64,000 bases of DNA from NCBI RefSeq assembly GCF_012986595.1, contig NZ_JAAQYM010000002.1:744001-808000 (forward strand), written 5' to 3'. This stretch comes from Pseudomonas koreensis (GTDB lineage: Bacteria; Pseudomonadota; Gammaproteobacteria; Pseudomonadales; Pseudomonadaceae). This document shows positions 1 through 8,362 of this stretch, piece after piece. A model generated the notes under the pieces. That model saw nothing but the letters and a program-made list of their open reading frames with translations. It did not search any database and was not told where the DNA came from. The stretch's first letter is position 1, and every line of letters begins with the position of its first letter. The position numbers and the translations under genes were made by a program.

Positions 1-348
1 GTGCAGACGGGTCAGTTCGAACAGATCACGTACCGTGGCATCAGCCTCGATCGTGATGGGATCCTTGACCACACCGGCTTCGAACTTCTTGACCTTGCGC
101 ACTTCGGCAGCTTGCTGCTCGATGGTCATGTTCTTGTGGATAATGCCGATGCCACCTTCCTGAGCCATGGCGATTGCCAGACGGGCTTCAGTCACGGTGT
201 CCATTGCAGCAGAAACCAGAGGAATATTCAGTTCGATGCCACGGGTAAGGCGGGTCTTGAGACTGACTTCGTTAGGAAGCACCTCGGAATAACCGGGCAC
301 TAGGAGAATGTCGTCGAATGTCAGAGCTTCTTGGCTGATACGCAGCAT
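1..348 (-). CDS. guaB: IMP dehydrogenase, N-terminal 116 residues (runs off the window)
   Basis: IMP dehydrogenase oxidises IMP to XMP with NAD+, the committed step of GMP synthesis in the cytoplasm. Only the N-terminus is present. It starts at ATG 348 and reads [20 protein letters not shown], then [20 protein letters not shown] and [10 protein letters not shown], which are hallmarks of the family's TIM barrel. The last visible residues enter the CBS insert. The gene continues to the left past base 1, so catalytic Cys and C-terminus cannot be checked. A good promoter lies just upstream (385-413). Confidence 0.97.
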   Translation of the reverse strand, partial: MLRISQEALTFDDILLVPGYSEVLPNEVSLKTRLTRGIELNIPLVSAAMDTVTEARLAIAMAQEGGIGIIHKNMTIEQQAAEVRKVKKFEAGVVKDPITIEADATVRDLFELTRLH

Positions 349-384
349 CGCGGGGGCTCCCGAGCGGGAAAATGGAAGCGCGCC

Positions 385-413
385 ATTATAGTCAGACACC
401 CCCTGCTGTTCAA
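385..413 (-). promoter_or_regulatory. Candidate sigma70 promoter of guaB
   Basis: On the minus strand there is a -35 TTGAAC (408-413), a 17-base spacer and a perfect -10 TATAAT (385-390), about 37 bases upstream of the guaB start codon. The match is close to consensus and correctly oriented. No attempt was made to assign a regulator. Confidence 0.65.
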
Positions 414-457
414 TGTAAAACTCAGCCTAATTGATGTACGGGGCCCGCTGTTTTCTG

Positions 458-540
458 GAGGAGCTGCCGAAGACTGCGATCTTTTGATCTTGCCTGTAAA
501 AAACCACGTCAAAAGATCGCAGCCTGCGGCAGCTCCTACA
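458..540. repeat. REPIN (GGAGCTGCC family), inverted pair
   Basis: Two REP arms face each other: the left arm holds GGAGCTGCCGAAGACTGCGA and the right arm is its near-perfect reverse complement ending in GGCAGCTCCTACA. Such paired REPs are a dispersed, non-autonomous repeat typical of fluorescent pseudomonads. It sits in the gap between guaB and the next minus-strand gene. Confidence 0.85.
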
Positions 541-543
541 GGT

Positions 544-1092
544 TCAGAGTTCGACTTTTACCCAGCTGACAGGCTGGTCGAGCCAATCGGCAAATTCATC
601 GATAAAGCTCTGCTTGAAGCCGGCTTCCAGCCAGTTGTTGAAAATGAACCCCAGGTTGGAAAACGCGCATTCCTGCAAATACAGAAAGCCGTTGATGTCG
701 TCTTCATGCCCGCATTCCGGGCAGGTGAAGTTGTCGGTGCGGCCTGGGAACCAGTCTTCAAGGCTTTCGAACAGCGCTTCGCCGACTTCGCGGCGGCACT
801 CGGCGCAACCGGCTTCTTCGAGAAAGCCCTTGGCCGGGGTGTAGATGCAGCGCTTGACGATGATCTCCAGGCCATTGATCGGCTCACCGAACGGCAGCGC
901 TTCCGGGTGCAGCACCACCGCACGCGCGCCATCGGCAATCGCGTGGGCCATGCGGTTGCCGGTGCGGCCGCAAGTCGTCAGCTGTTCTTCGATGATGTTC
1001 TTGCGCACCAGCCAGCGCACGATCGCCCGCGCCCGGGGTTCGTGGACCGGCAGGGTGGAGATTTTCGGGACGATGATGCTTTGCGAATTCAT
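544..1092 (-). CDS. Conserved hypothetical protein with zinc-ribbon-like cysteines
   Basis: A 182-residue protein starting MNSQSIIVPKIS at ATG 1092. The open frame extends further upstream but only into a REPIN, so the internal ATG was preferred. It has a CAEC motif near the middle and a CPEC motif (FTCPECGHEDDING) about 35 residues later, a spacing that could bind zinc. The C-terminus is rich in aromatic residues (FIFNNWLEAGFKQSF). From memory similar proteins in Pseudomonas carry unreliable labels such as sugar ABC transporter ATPase, but no Walker motif is visible here. Function unknown. Confidence 0.8.
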   Translation of the reverse strand: MNSQSIIVPKISTLPVHEPRARAIVRWLVRKNIIEEQLTTCGRTGNRMAHAIADGARAVVLHPEALPFGEPINGLEIIVKRCIYTPAKGFLEEAGCAECRREVGEALFESLEDWFPGRTDNFTCPECGHEDDINGFLYLQECAFSNLGFIFNNWLEAGFKQSFIDEFADWLDQPVSWVKVEL

Positions 1093-1140
1093 GGGTACAG
1101 CCTGTGACGTCAAATGGAAGTTCTGCGGTGCTCTCTCCGA

Positions 1141-1238
1141 CGCCATCGCTGGCAAGCCAGCTCCCACGGGTTTTTCTGGTGCACACAGTATTTGTGAGCG
1201 ACCGAAACTCTGTGGGAGCTGGCTTGCCAGCGATGGCA
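1141..1238. repeat. REPIN (GTGGGAGCTGGC family), inverted pair
   Basis: The left arm CGCCATCGCTGGCAAGCCAG followed by CTCCCAC is mirrored by TGTGGGAGCTGGCTTGCCAG followed by CGATGGC at 1211-1237. This is a different REP family from the one at 458-540. It lies between two minus-strand genes. Confidence 0.85.
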
Positions 1239-1276
1239 TCAGTGCGGCCGGCAGCTTAATCCCTGACGAAATCCGG

Positions 1277-2044
1277 TCAAGTGCTGAGATAACGCCCGAT
1301 CAACGCAATCCCGCTCGCCAGCACCAGCCAGGTCACCAATCGCACAAACGCCTCGCGCGACAAACGCAGGGTCAATCGCCGCCCGATCCACAGCCCCAGC
1401 GCCATGGCCGGCAACAGACACACCGCCAGCATCAACAAGGGTAGCTCGGCATACACCCCGGCGATGGCGAACAGGCTCAAACGCACCACCGTGCTGCAAC
1501 TGATCAACGCACTTTGCGTGGCCCGGGCCGGGTCTTTCGGCAAGCGGCTGTTGAGATAGATCGCATATAAAAAGCCGCCACTGCCAAACAGCGCCCCAAA
1601 CAGCCCGCCCACCGTGCCCATCGGCAGCGCCCATGCGGCGGACAACTGCGTCGGCCGGGTTTTCACCCACAGGCTGTAAATCGCATAAGCGCTGATGAAC
1701 AGGCCCATCAACAGCAGCAACAGATCGGATTTGAGATTAAGCAGGAAAATCACCCCCAACGTGCACCCCACCGCCATGCACGGCAGCAGCCGCAACAACT
1801 CGGACTTGGCCACGTCCCGGCGCGAGGGCAGCAGATTGCCGAACGCCGCGACGAAATCCAGCAACACCAGCAGCGGCACGATTTTCGACAACGGCATGAA
1901 CAGAATCAGGATCGGTCCGGCGACCAGCGCCGTGCCGAAGCCGGCAATCCCGAACACGATATAGGCCAGCGCGATCCCCAAGCCGATCACCGCCCAGCCG
2001 CCCGCGCCCCACGACCACTCGCTCAACAACCCCAGCACACTCAT
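1277..2044 (-). CDS. TSUP (TauE/SafE) family sulfite/anion permease
   Basis: A 255-residue inner-membrane protein with about eight hydrophobic segments. It is built as two similar halves with the glycine-rich motif FGIAGFGTALVAGP in the first half and GTVGGLFGALFGSGGF in the second, the pattern of the TSUP/TauE-SafE exporters of sulfite, sulfoacetate or related organosulfur anions. ATG 2044 is chosen over an upstream in-frame TTG (2047) because AAAGGAAG stands at the right spacing. The divergent LysR gene at 2145 is its probable regulator. The substrate cannot be read from the sequence. Confidence 0.85.
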   Translation of the reverse strand: MSVLGLLSEWSWGAGGWAVIGLGIALAYIVFGIAGFGTALVAGPILILFMPLSKIVPLLVLLDFVAAFGNLLPSRRDVAKSELLRLLPCMAVGCTLGVIFLLNLKSDLLLLLMGLFISAYAIYSLWVKTRPTQLSAAWALPMGTVGGLFGALFGSGGFLYAIYLNSRLPKDPARATQSALISCSTVVRLSLFAIAGVYAELPLLMLAVCLLPAMALGLWIGRRLTLRLSREAFVRLVTWLVLASGIALIGRYLST

Positions 2045-2144
2045 CAATCTGCTTCCTTTATAAGCCTGAGATGACTTTAGCCAGCGCCCAGCGTTGCGAC
2101 TAATATGTTCACAGCCGCTTACTCATCTCGAAAAGGCATACCTT

Positions 2145-3032
2145 GTGCTCTCGACCCGTCAACTGCGCTACTTCGTGGAAATCGCCGAATGCGGCAGCTT
2201 CAGTGCTGCCGCTGAACGTCTGTTCATCGCGCAGTCGGCTCTGAGTCGGCAAATCAAGGACATGGAAACCCGCCTGCAAACGCCGCTGTTCGAACGCACC
2301 GCGCGCCAGCCCCGGCTCACGGCGGCAGGCGCGGCATTTTTGCCCCGCGCCAGAAATCTGCTCAATGAACTGAGCAAAGCCAGCGCGATGGCAACCGACG
2401 TCGGCAACGGGCAAGTGGGGACTTTGCGCCTGAGTCATTCCAGCACCGTGTCGCTCAGCGGGCATTTATTACGCCGGATCAGCACGTATCTGGATCAGCA
2501 GACTGGCGTGTCGCTGGACATCGGCAAACTCTCCTCCGAGGCGCAGCTTGAGGAATTGGCCGAAGGTCGCCTCGACATCGGCCTGCTGCGCCTGCCGGTA
2601 TTGCGTCAGCGCGAAGGCATTCAGGTGGTGCCGCTGTTCACTGAACGCCTGCTGCTGGCGGTGCCGAACGCTCATCGCCTGGCCGATTCAGGCTCTGTCG
2701 ATCTGGCGCAACTGAAGGACGAGCCGTTCATTTCGATCCCGCATCCGCAGCGTGGCGGGCTCAGCTACCTGTGTGCCGACCTGTGCATGCGTCAGGGCTT
2801 CTTCCCCAAGGCGGCGCGGGTGATGTCGCGCAAGACCACTCAGCTGCAACTGATCCAGGCCGGATTCGGTATCGCCTTGCTGCCCGAATCGATGCAGGAC
2901 ATTGCGCCCGGCGGCGTACGCTTTCTGCCGCTGCGCGATCCCGATTGCCAAAGCACCGTCGCCCTCGCCTACCGCCAGAATCCCACTCCCCTGATCCAAC
3001 ACTTCATCCAGACCTTCACTACCCCCCTGTAG
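2145..3032 (+). CDS. LysR-type transcriptional regulator
   Basis: A 295-residue DNA-binding regulator. The N-terminal winged helix-turn-helix is clear (LRYFVEIAECGSFSAAAERL, then QSALSRQIKDMETRLQTPLF), followed by a periplasmic-binding-protein-like effector domain. The GTG at 2145 is taken as start because AAAAGG lies eight bases upstream and LSTRQLRYF is the usual LysR N-terminus. An ATG further upstream (2094) would add 17 atypical residues. It is transcribed divergently from the TSUP permease, so control of that transporter is the natural inference. Its coinducer is unknown. Confidence 0.88.
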   Translation: MLSTRQLRYFVEIAECGSFSAAAERLFIAQSALSRQIKDMETRLQTPLFERTARQPRLTAAGAAFLPRARNLLNELSKASAMATDVGNGQVGTLRLSHSSTVSLSGHLLRRISTYLDQQTGVSLDIGKLSSEAQLEELAEGRLDIGLLRLPVLRQREGIQVVPLFTERLLLAVPNAHRLADSGSVDLAQLKDEPFISIPHPQRGGLSYLCADLCMRQGFFPKAARVMSRKTTQLQLIQAGFGIALLPESMQDIAPGGVRFLPLRDPDCQSTVALAYRQNPTPLIQHFIQTFTTPL

Positions 3033-3074
3033 GGATCGTGCAATGACGGCGACAATGCCTTTAAACTGCGTCCC

Positions 3075-4454
3075 ATGATTAAAGATCCCTTTTCAAGGCT
3101 CGGCCTTGACCGTGAAGTCCTGACCGTCAGCCAGCTCAACGGCCGCGCGCGGGTGCTGCTCGAAGACGTGTTCAGCAACATCTGGGTCGAAGGCGAGATC
3201 TCCAACCTCGCTCGCCCGGCGTCCGGCCATGTGTATTTCACCCTCAAGGACAGCGGTGCGCAGGTGCGTTGCGCGCTCTTTCGCAACAATGCGGCGCGGG
3301 TGCGTCAGGCGTTGAAAGACGGTCTGGCCGTGAAAGTGCGCGGCAAGGTCTCGCTGTTCGAAGGGCGTGGCGACTATCAGCTGATTCTCGACACCGTGGA
3401 GCCGGCCGGCGACGGCGCGCTGCGCCTGGCGTTCGATGCGCTGAAGGAAAAACTCAGCGCCGAAGGCCTGTTCAGCGCCGAACGCAAAGTGCCGCTGCCG
3501 GCACATCCGCAGCGCATCGGCATCATCAGTTCGCCGACCGGTGCGGTGATTCGCGACATCATCAGCGTGTTCCGCCGCCGCGCGCCGCAGGTGCAACTGA
3601 CGCTGATCCCCACGGCCGTGCAGGGCCGCGAAGCCACGGCGCAGATCGTCCGCGCGCTGAAGATGGCCGATGCCCGTGGTTTTGACGCGCTGATCCTCGC
3701 CCGCGGCGGTGGTTCGCTGGAAGACCTCTGGTGCTTCAACGAAGAAGCCGTGGCCCGCGCAGTGGATGCCTGCGTGACACCCATCGTCAGCGCCGTCGGA
3801 CATGAAACCGATGTGTCGATCAGCGACTTTGTCGCCGACGTCCGCGCACCGACGCCTTCCGCCGCTGCCGAATTGCTCGCCCCGGACTCCAGTCATCTGA
3901 TCCGTCAGGTCGAAAGCCTGCATCGCCGTCTGGTGATGCGCATGCGTGACCGCCTGATGCGTGATCGCCTGCGCCTGGAAGGCATGGCCCGTCGCTTGCG
4001 CCATCCCGGCGAGCGTCTGCGCCAGCAGGCTCAGCGTCTGGATGATCTGGACATGCGCATGCGCCGCGCCTTCGAGCGTCAGCTCAATACCCGTCGCGAA
4101 CGTCTGATCCGCCTGGAGACCCGCCTCGCCGGGCAGCATCCGGGACGCCAGCTGGCGATGTTGCGCCAGCGTTTGGACAGCCTCGCCGAACGCTTGCCCC
4201 GGGCCATGCGCGAAGGCCTGAAAAGCCGTCGCTTGCAACTGCACAGCCAGATGCAGACGCTGCATGTGGTCAGCCCGCTGGCGACCCTCGGCCGTGGCTA
4301 CAGCATTCTGCTGGATGAGCGCGGACACGCGATCCGCAGCGCCGCGCAGACCCACACCGGCCAGCGCCTTAAAGCCAAACTGGGCGAAGGCGAACTGCAA
4401 GTGCGCGTCGAGGACAATCACCTGACGCCCGTCACCCTCTCTTTACTGGACTGA
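3075..4454 (+). CDS. xseA: Exodeoxyribonuclease VII large subunit
   Basis: A 459-residue catalytic subunit of ExoVII, which degrades single-stranded DNA in both directions together with several XseB subunits. It has the N-terminal OB-fold (ISNLARPASGHVYFTLKDSG), the catalytic domain with IGIISSPTGAVIRD, ILARGGGSLEDLWCFNEE and VSAVGHETDVSISDFVADVR, then a long Arg/Leu-rich coiled coil and the C-terminal LGRGYSIL segment. Length matches the family. xseB is not adjacent. The M23 peptidase gene follows three bases after the stop, suggesting cotranscription. Confidence 0.97.
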   Translation: MIKDPFSRLGLDREVLTVSQLNGRARVLLEDVFSNIWVEGEISNLARPASGHVYFTLKDSGAQVRCALFRNNAARVRQALKDGLAVKVRGKVSLFEGRGDYQLILDTVEPAGDGALRLAFDALKEKLSAEGLFSAERKVPLPAHPQRIGIISSPTGAVIRDIISVFRRRAPQVQLTLIPTAVQGREATAQIVRALKMADARGFDALILARGGGSLEDLWCFNEEAVARAVDACVTPIVSAVGHETDVSISDFVADVRAPTPSAAAELLAPDSSHLIRQVESLHRRLVMRMRDRLMRDRLRLEGMARRLRHPGERLRQQAQRLDDLDMRMRRAFERQLNTRRERLIRLETRLAGQHPGRQLAMLRQRLDSLAERLPRAMREGLKSRRLQLHSQMQTLHVVSPLATLGRGYSILLDERGHAIRSAAQTHTGQRLKAKLGEGELQVRVEDNHLTPVTLSLLD

Positions 4455-4457
4455 TCC

Positions 4458-5282
4458 ATGCCGCGTTTTTTTGCTCCGTTATTGTTGCTGTGCCTGACCA
4501 CCTTCAACGCCCATGCCGACAGCTACATCACCCGCCTGCTGAACAAACCGGTGCCGGGCGGCGTGGCAGTGGTTGATCTGGGCAGCGCCGCGCAGGCGCC
4601 GAAAGCCACTTATCAAGGCAAACCGGTACTGGTGGTCAAGGAACAGAACAATTGGCTGGCGATTGTCGGCGTGCCGCTGACGGTCAAACCCGGCAGTCAG
4701 CAGATCAGCAGCGGCGGGCGCAATCTGCCGTTCACGGTCGGCAACAAGAAATACCCGGAACAGCACATCACCCTGAAGAACACTCAGCAGGTCAATCCGA
4801 ACCCGGCCAACCTCAAGCGCATCGAGGGCGAACTGGCCGAGCAGATCAAGGCTTACCGCAGCTTCAGCCCGAACACCCCGAGCAACCTGTTGCTGGACAA
4901 ACCGGTCAACGGGCCGCTGTCGAGCAAGTTCGGCGTGCGCCGTTTCTTCAACGGTGAAGAGCGCAATCCTCACGCCGGCCTCGACTTCGCGGTGCCGGCC
5001 GGCACGCCGATCAAGACCCCGGCGGCGGGCAAGGTGATTCTGACCGGCAACTATTTCTTCAACGGCAACACGGTGTTTGTCGATCACGGCCAGGGCTTTA
5101 TCAGCATGTTCTGCCACATGTCGAAAATCGATGTGAAGGTCGGTGATCAACTGGCCCGCGGCGCGGTGGTCGGCAAGGTCGGCTCGACCGGCCGGGCGAC
5201 CGGACCGCACATGCACTGGAACATCAGCCTGAACGATGCGCGGGTGGATCCGGCGATTTTCATTGGTGCGTTCCAGCCCTGA
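4458..5282 (+). CDS. Periplasmic M23 (LytM-type) peptidase
   Basis: A 274-residue protein with a cleavable Sec signal peptide (residues 1-20, cleavage after AHA). A C-terminal M23 domain carries HAGLDFAVPAG (His172, Asp176) and GPHMHW (His251, His253), the zinc-binding motifs of LytM/lysostaphin-type endopeptidases. The metal site looks complete, so hydrolysis of peptidoglycan cross-links in the periplasm is expected rather than an EnvC-like activator role. The N-terminal half is a beta-rich region of unknown role. It is probably cotranscribed with xseA. A REPIN follows it. Confidence 0.9.
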   Translation: MPRFFAPLLLLCLTTFNAHADSYITRLLNKPVPGGVAVVDLGSAAQAPKATYQGKPVLVVKEQNNWLAIVGVPLTVKPGSQQISSGGRNLPFTVGNKKYPEQHITLKNTQQVNPNPANLKRIEGELAEQIKAYRSFSPNTPSNLLLDKPVNGPLSSKFGVRRFFNGEERNPHAGLDFAVPAGTPIKTPAAGKVILTGNYFFNGNTVFVDHGQGFISMFCHMSKIDVKVGDQLARGAVVGKVGSTGRATGPHMHWNISLNDARVDPAIFIGAFQP

Positions 5283-5306
5283 ATATGTATTGAGGCGATC
5301 GGCCTC

Positions 5307-5382
5307 TTCGCGAGCAGGCTCGCTCCCACTCTGGATCTTATTCACAACAAAGATCCCCTGTGGGAGCGAGCCTGCTCGCGAA
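5307..5382. repeat. REPIN (GTGGGAGCGAGCC family), inverted pair
   Basis: TTCGCGAGCAGGCTCGCTCC on the left is mirrored by GTGGGAGCGAGCCTGCTCGC on the right. It lies at the end of the xseA-M23 unit. From 5383 to 5579 the DNA is AT-richer and holds no gene that I can support; it presumably contains the leuA promoter, but no convincing -35/-10 pair was found. Confidence 0.85.
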
Positions 5383-5579
5383 TGCGGCCTATACAGCACA
5401 TCAATACTTACTGAATTGCTATAAACCTCAATTGCGCCCCTATCAAACCTCGCGCAAAAAACAAAACGATCACGTTTATTACGCACAATAAAATCGCGCA
5501 AAATCTCGCTTTTCGAGTATTCCTCTCAATTTTTTTCGACTGCTTGCCATCCTCTCCCCTCGCGGTTAGGGTTGAAGAC

Positions 5580-5657
5580 ATGAAAACCTCTCACACCCTT
5601 ATTCAGCTTCGCCAGCACCGCAGTTTGTGCCTCGTCAGCGCACGACTGCCGGGCTGA
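5580..5657 (+). CDS. Candidate leader peptide of leuA (25 aa)
   Basis: A 25-codon ORF begins [12 protein letters not shown] at 5580 and ends CLVSARLPG before TGA 5655-5657. Five of 25 codons are leucine (CTT, CTT, TTG, CTC, CTG). It lies 89 bases upstream of leuA in the same direction. CTGCCGG (5646-5652) near its stop codon is exactly complementary to CCGGCAG (5702-5708). An alternative stem GGCCG/CGGCC (5708-5712 with 5721-5725) shares one base with the second element. This is the layout of a ribosome-dependent leader, but there is no classical run of leucine codons and no U-tract. The role is inferred. Confidence 0.6.
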   Translation: MKTSHTLIQLRQHRSLCLVSARLPG

Positions 5658-5725
5658 ATCGCTGCGCCTCGTCCCAAGCGTTTTCCCGAACATTCGTTCC
5701 ACCGGCAGGCCGCCTCTTTTCGGCC
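5646..5725 (+). promoter_or_regulatory. Candidate leuA leader RNA with alternative stems
   Basis: Stem A pairs 5646-5652 (CTGCCGG, in the leader ORF) with 5702-5708 (CCGGCAG). Stem B pairs 5708-5712 (GGCCG) with 5721-5725 (CGGCC) around the loop CCTCTTTT. The stems meet at base 5708 and end about ten bases before the leuA ribosome binding site AAGGAA. A ribosome stalled in the leader ORF would cover stem A's first strand. Control could act on termination or on translation start. This is seen by eye only. Confidence 0.4.
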
Positions 5726-5746
5726 CAGACAATAAGGAATTTCCCG

Positions 5747-7426
5747 ATGAGCATGCTCAAAGACCCGTCTTCGAAATACCGCGCGTTCCCCGTCATCAAC
5801 TTGCCGGATCGCACCTGGCCGTCGAAAACCATCGACACCGCGCCGATCTGGTGCAGCTCCGACTTGCGTGACGGCAACCAGTCGCTGATCGAGCCGATGG
5901 ACGCGGTGAAAAAGCTGCGCTTCTGGAAAACCCTCGTTCAGGTGGGCGTGAAGGAAATCGAAGCCTCGTTCCCGGCCGCTTCGCAAACCGACTTCGACTT
6001 CGTGCGGACCCTGATCGAAGAAGGCCATATCCCGGACGACACCACCATTCAGGTGCTGACCCAGGGCCGTGAAGACTTGATCGAGCGCACCTTCGAATCC
6101 CTGCGCGGGGCGAAGAAAGCCATCGTTCACCTGTACAACGCCACCTCGCCTTCCTTCCGTCGCATCGTCTTCAACCAGGACAAGGACGGCATCAAGGCCA
6201 TCGCGGTCAATGCGGCCAAGCTGTTCGTCAAATACGCGGCGATGCAGCCGGATACCGAGTGGACCTTCGAATACTCGCCGGAAACCTTCAGCGCTACCGA
6301 GCTGGAATTCGCCAAGGAAGTCTGTGACGCGGTGATCGAGGTCTGGAACCCGACGCCTGAGCACAAGATGATCCTCAACTTGCCGGCCACCGTCGAATGC
6401 GCGACCCCGAATGTCTACGCCGACCAGATCGAATGGTTCGGCCGCAACATCAACCGTCGTGACAGCGTGATCATCAGCCTGCACACCCACAACGACCGTG
6501 GCACCGGCGTCGCCGCCACCGAACTGGGCCTGATGGCCGGTGCGGATCGCGTCGAAGGCTGCCTGTTCGGCAACGGCGAGCGTACCGGTAACGTAGACCT
6601 CGTCACCGTGGCATTGAACATGTACACCCAGGGCGTCGACCCTGAGCTGGACTTCTCCGACATCGATGGCGTGCGCAAAGTCGTCGAGGAGTGCAACCAG
6701 ATCCAGGTGCACCCACGTCACCCGTACGTCGGCGACCTGGTGCATACCGCATTCTCCGGCTCGCACCAGGACGCGATCCGCAAGGGCTTCGCCCAGCAAA
6801 AACCGGACACCCTGTGGGAAGTGCCGTACCTGCCGATCGACCCGGCCGACATCGGTCGCAGCTACGAGGCGGTGATCCGCGTCAACAGCCAGTCGGGCAA
6901 GGGCGGTATCGCTTACCTGCTGGAACAGGAATACGGCATCAGCCTGCCGCGTCGCATGCAGATCGAGTTCAGCCAGGTCGTGCAGCGTGAAACCGACCGC
7001 CTCGGCCTGGAAATGACCGCCAAGCAGATCCACGCGCTGTTGATCAGCGAATACCTGCAAGCCAACACCCCGTACGCGCTGGTCAGCCATCGCCTGCAGG
7101 AAGAAAACGGCAACAGCGCCGTCGAAGTGGAAGTGGCGAGCAAGGGGCAGGGCGAAACCAACCTGCACTGGCGCGGCAAGGGCAACGGTGCGCTGGAAGC
7201 CCTGGTGGCCGGCCTGCCGATCCCAGTGGAAATCATGGACTACAACGAACATGCGATCGGCGCAGGCACCAACGCCAAGGCCGCGGCTTACATCGAGCTG
7301 CGCGTGAACGGTGAGCGTGCGGTGCACGGTGTGGGCATCGATGAAAACATCACCACCGCCAGCTTCAAGGCGCTGTTCAGTGCACTGAACCGCTCGCTGA
7401 GCCAGCCTGAGGCGAAAGCGGCGTAA
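5747..7426 (+). CDS. leuA: 2-isopropylmalate synthase
   Basis: A 559-residue enzyme condensing acetyl-CoA with 2-oxoisovalerate, the first committed step of leucine synthesis. The HMGL-type barrel begins with [15 protein letters not shown], and it contains [12 protein letters not shown] and [15 protein letters not shown]. The C-terminal LeuA dimer domain ends in [17 protein letters not shown]. It belongs to the longer LeuA class (about 550-560 residues). ATG 5747 has AAGGAA upstream; the frame is open further upstream but would overlap the leader. Feedback by leucine is known for the family. A strong terminator follows. Confidence 0.97.
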   Translation: MSMLKDPSSKYRAFPVINLPDRTWPSKTIDTAPIWCSSDLRDGNQSLIEPMDAVKKLRFWKTLVQVGVKEIEASFPAASQTDFDFVRTLIEEGHIPDDTTIQVLTQGREDLIERTFESLRGAKKAIVHLYNATSPSFRRIVFNQDKDGIKAIAVNAAKLFVKYAAMQPDTEWTFEYSPETFSATELEFAKEVCDAVIEVWNPTPEHKMILNLPATVECATPNVYADQIEWFGRNINRRDSVIISLHTHNDRGTGVAATELGLMAGADRVEGCLFGNGERTGNVDLVTVALNMYTQGVDPELDFSDIDGVRKVVEECNQIQVHPRHPYVGDLVHTAFSGSHQDAIRKGFAQQKPDTLWEVPYLPIDPADIGRSYEAVIRVNSQSGKGGIAYLLEQEYGISLPRRMQIEFSQVVQRETDRLGLEMTAKQIHALLISEYLQANTPYALVSHRLQEENGNSAVEVEVASKGQGETNLHWRGKGNGALEALVAGLPIPVEIMDYNEHAIGAGTNAKAAAYIELRVNGERAVHGVGIDENITTASFKALFSALNRSLSQPEAKAA

Positions 7427-7443
7427 TCGATCGCTGAAATGCA

Positions 7444-7476
7444 AAAGGCCCCGGAGTGCGAACTCCGGGGCCTTTT
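7444..7476 (+). terminator. Rho-independent terminator of leuA
   Basis: AAAGGCCCCGGAGT, a GCGA loop and ACTCCGGGGCC followed by TTTTT form a strong GC-rich hairpin with a U-tract, 18 bases after the leuA stop codon. Confidence 0.95.
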
Positions 7477-7483
7477 TATTGAG

Positions 7484-7567
7484 GATCAAAAGATCGCAGC
7501 CTTCGGCAGTTCCTACAGGATGTACACCGTCCCGATGTAGGAGCTGCCGAAGGCTGCGATCTTTTGC
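7484..7567. repeat. REPIN (GTAGGAGCTGCC family), inverted pair
   Basis: The arm GATCGCAGCCTTCGGCAGTT is mirrored by GTAGGAGCTGCCGAAGGCTG. The pair fills the convergent gap between leuA and the omega-amidase gene. Confidence 0.88.
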
Positions 7568-7570
7568 TTT

Positions 7571-8362
7571 TCAGGTGAACTCGAAGGTGTCGGCATCCAG
7601 ATTCGCCGGAAAGCGCTCGCGATACGCCGCCAATTGCGCAGCCTCCAGCACAACCTTGAACACGCCGTCCGCCTCCCCCGCCGCCAACAATGTCTCACCC
7701 TGGAAATCCAGCACCTGACTGTCACCGGTGTAGGCAAAACCCTTGCCGTCTGTGCCGATGCGATTCACCGCCGCCACGTAGCACAGGTTTTCAATCGCTC
7801 GCGCCGGCAGCAGGCGGTTCCAGTGCAGACGCCGGGCACCCGGCCAGTTGGCGGTGTACAGCAGCAGATCGGTGTCCTGTGCGTCGCGACTCCACACTGG
7901 GAAACGCAGGTCGTAGCAAATCAACGGACGGATGCGCCAACCCTTGAGCTCGAACTGCACCTGACGTTCGCCGGGGGTGTAGTGATTGTGCTCGCCGGCC
8001 ATGCGGAACAAGTGGCGTTTGTCGTAATGCCAGACTTCGCCGTCGGGCCGCGCCCACAGCAGGCGGTTGCGATGGCTGCCATCCGCCGCCTGAATGATCA
8101 CGCTGCCGGTAATCACGGCATTCAGCTTGGCCGCCTGAACTCGCAGCCATTTGCTGGTCGGGCCGTTCTCGGCTTCAGCGAGGGTCTCGGACTCCATCGA
8201 GAAACCGGTGGTGAACATCTCCGGCAGGATGATCAGGTCTGCGCCCCGGGCTTGCTCCAACAGCACGTCGAAGTGCTCGAGGTTGGCCTGACGGTCATGC
8301 CAGGCCAGGCTGGTCTGGATCAGCGCCAGATTGAGATCGGGCAACGCACTCAGATCACGCAT
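7571..8362 (-). CDS. Omega-amidase / carbon-nitrogen hydrolase (Nit2/YafV type)
   Basis: A 263-residue nitrilase-superfamily enzyme with the complete Glu-Lys-Cys triad: Glu48 in LILPEMFTTGF (seen as IILPEMFTTGF), Lys115 in YDKRHLF and Cys149 in PLICYDLRFP. YafV/Nit2 members hydrolyse alpha-ketoglutaramate or alpha-ketosuccinamate to the dicarboxylic acid and ammonia. ATG 8362 is the chosen start. The first 13 bases of the gene overlap the 3' end of the upstream aminotransferase gene, so the two are almost certainly cotranscribed. This supports the known transaminase/omega-amidase pairing in methionine salvage. Substrate assignment is by family. Confidence 0.88.
   Translation of the reverse strand: MRDLSALPDLNLALIQTSLAWHDRQANLEHFDVLLEQARGADLIILPEMFTTGFSMESETLAEAENGPTSKWLRVQAAKLNAVITGSVIIQAADGSHRNRLLWARPDGEVWHYDKRHLFRMAGEHNHYTPGERQVQFELKGWRIRPLICYDLRFPVWSRDAQDTDLLLYTANWPGARRLHWNRLLPARAIENLCYVAAVNRIGTDGKGFAYTGDSQVLDFQGETLLAAGEADGVFKVVLEAAQLAAYRERFPANLDADTFEFT

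Noticed and set aside
1..1107. Plus-strand ORFs of 100 and 258 codons
   Set aside because: They are antisense shadows of guaB and the zinc-ribbon-like gene; their translations are low-complexity and cross a REPIN.
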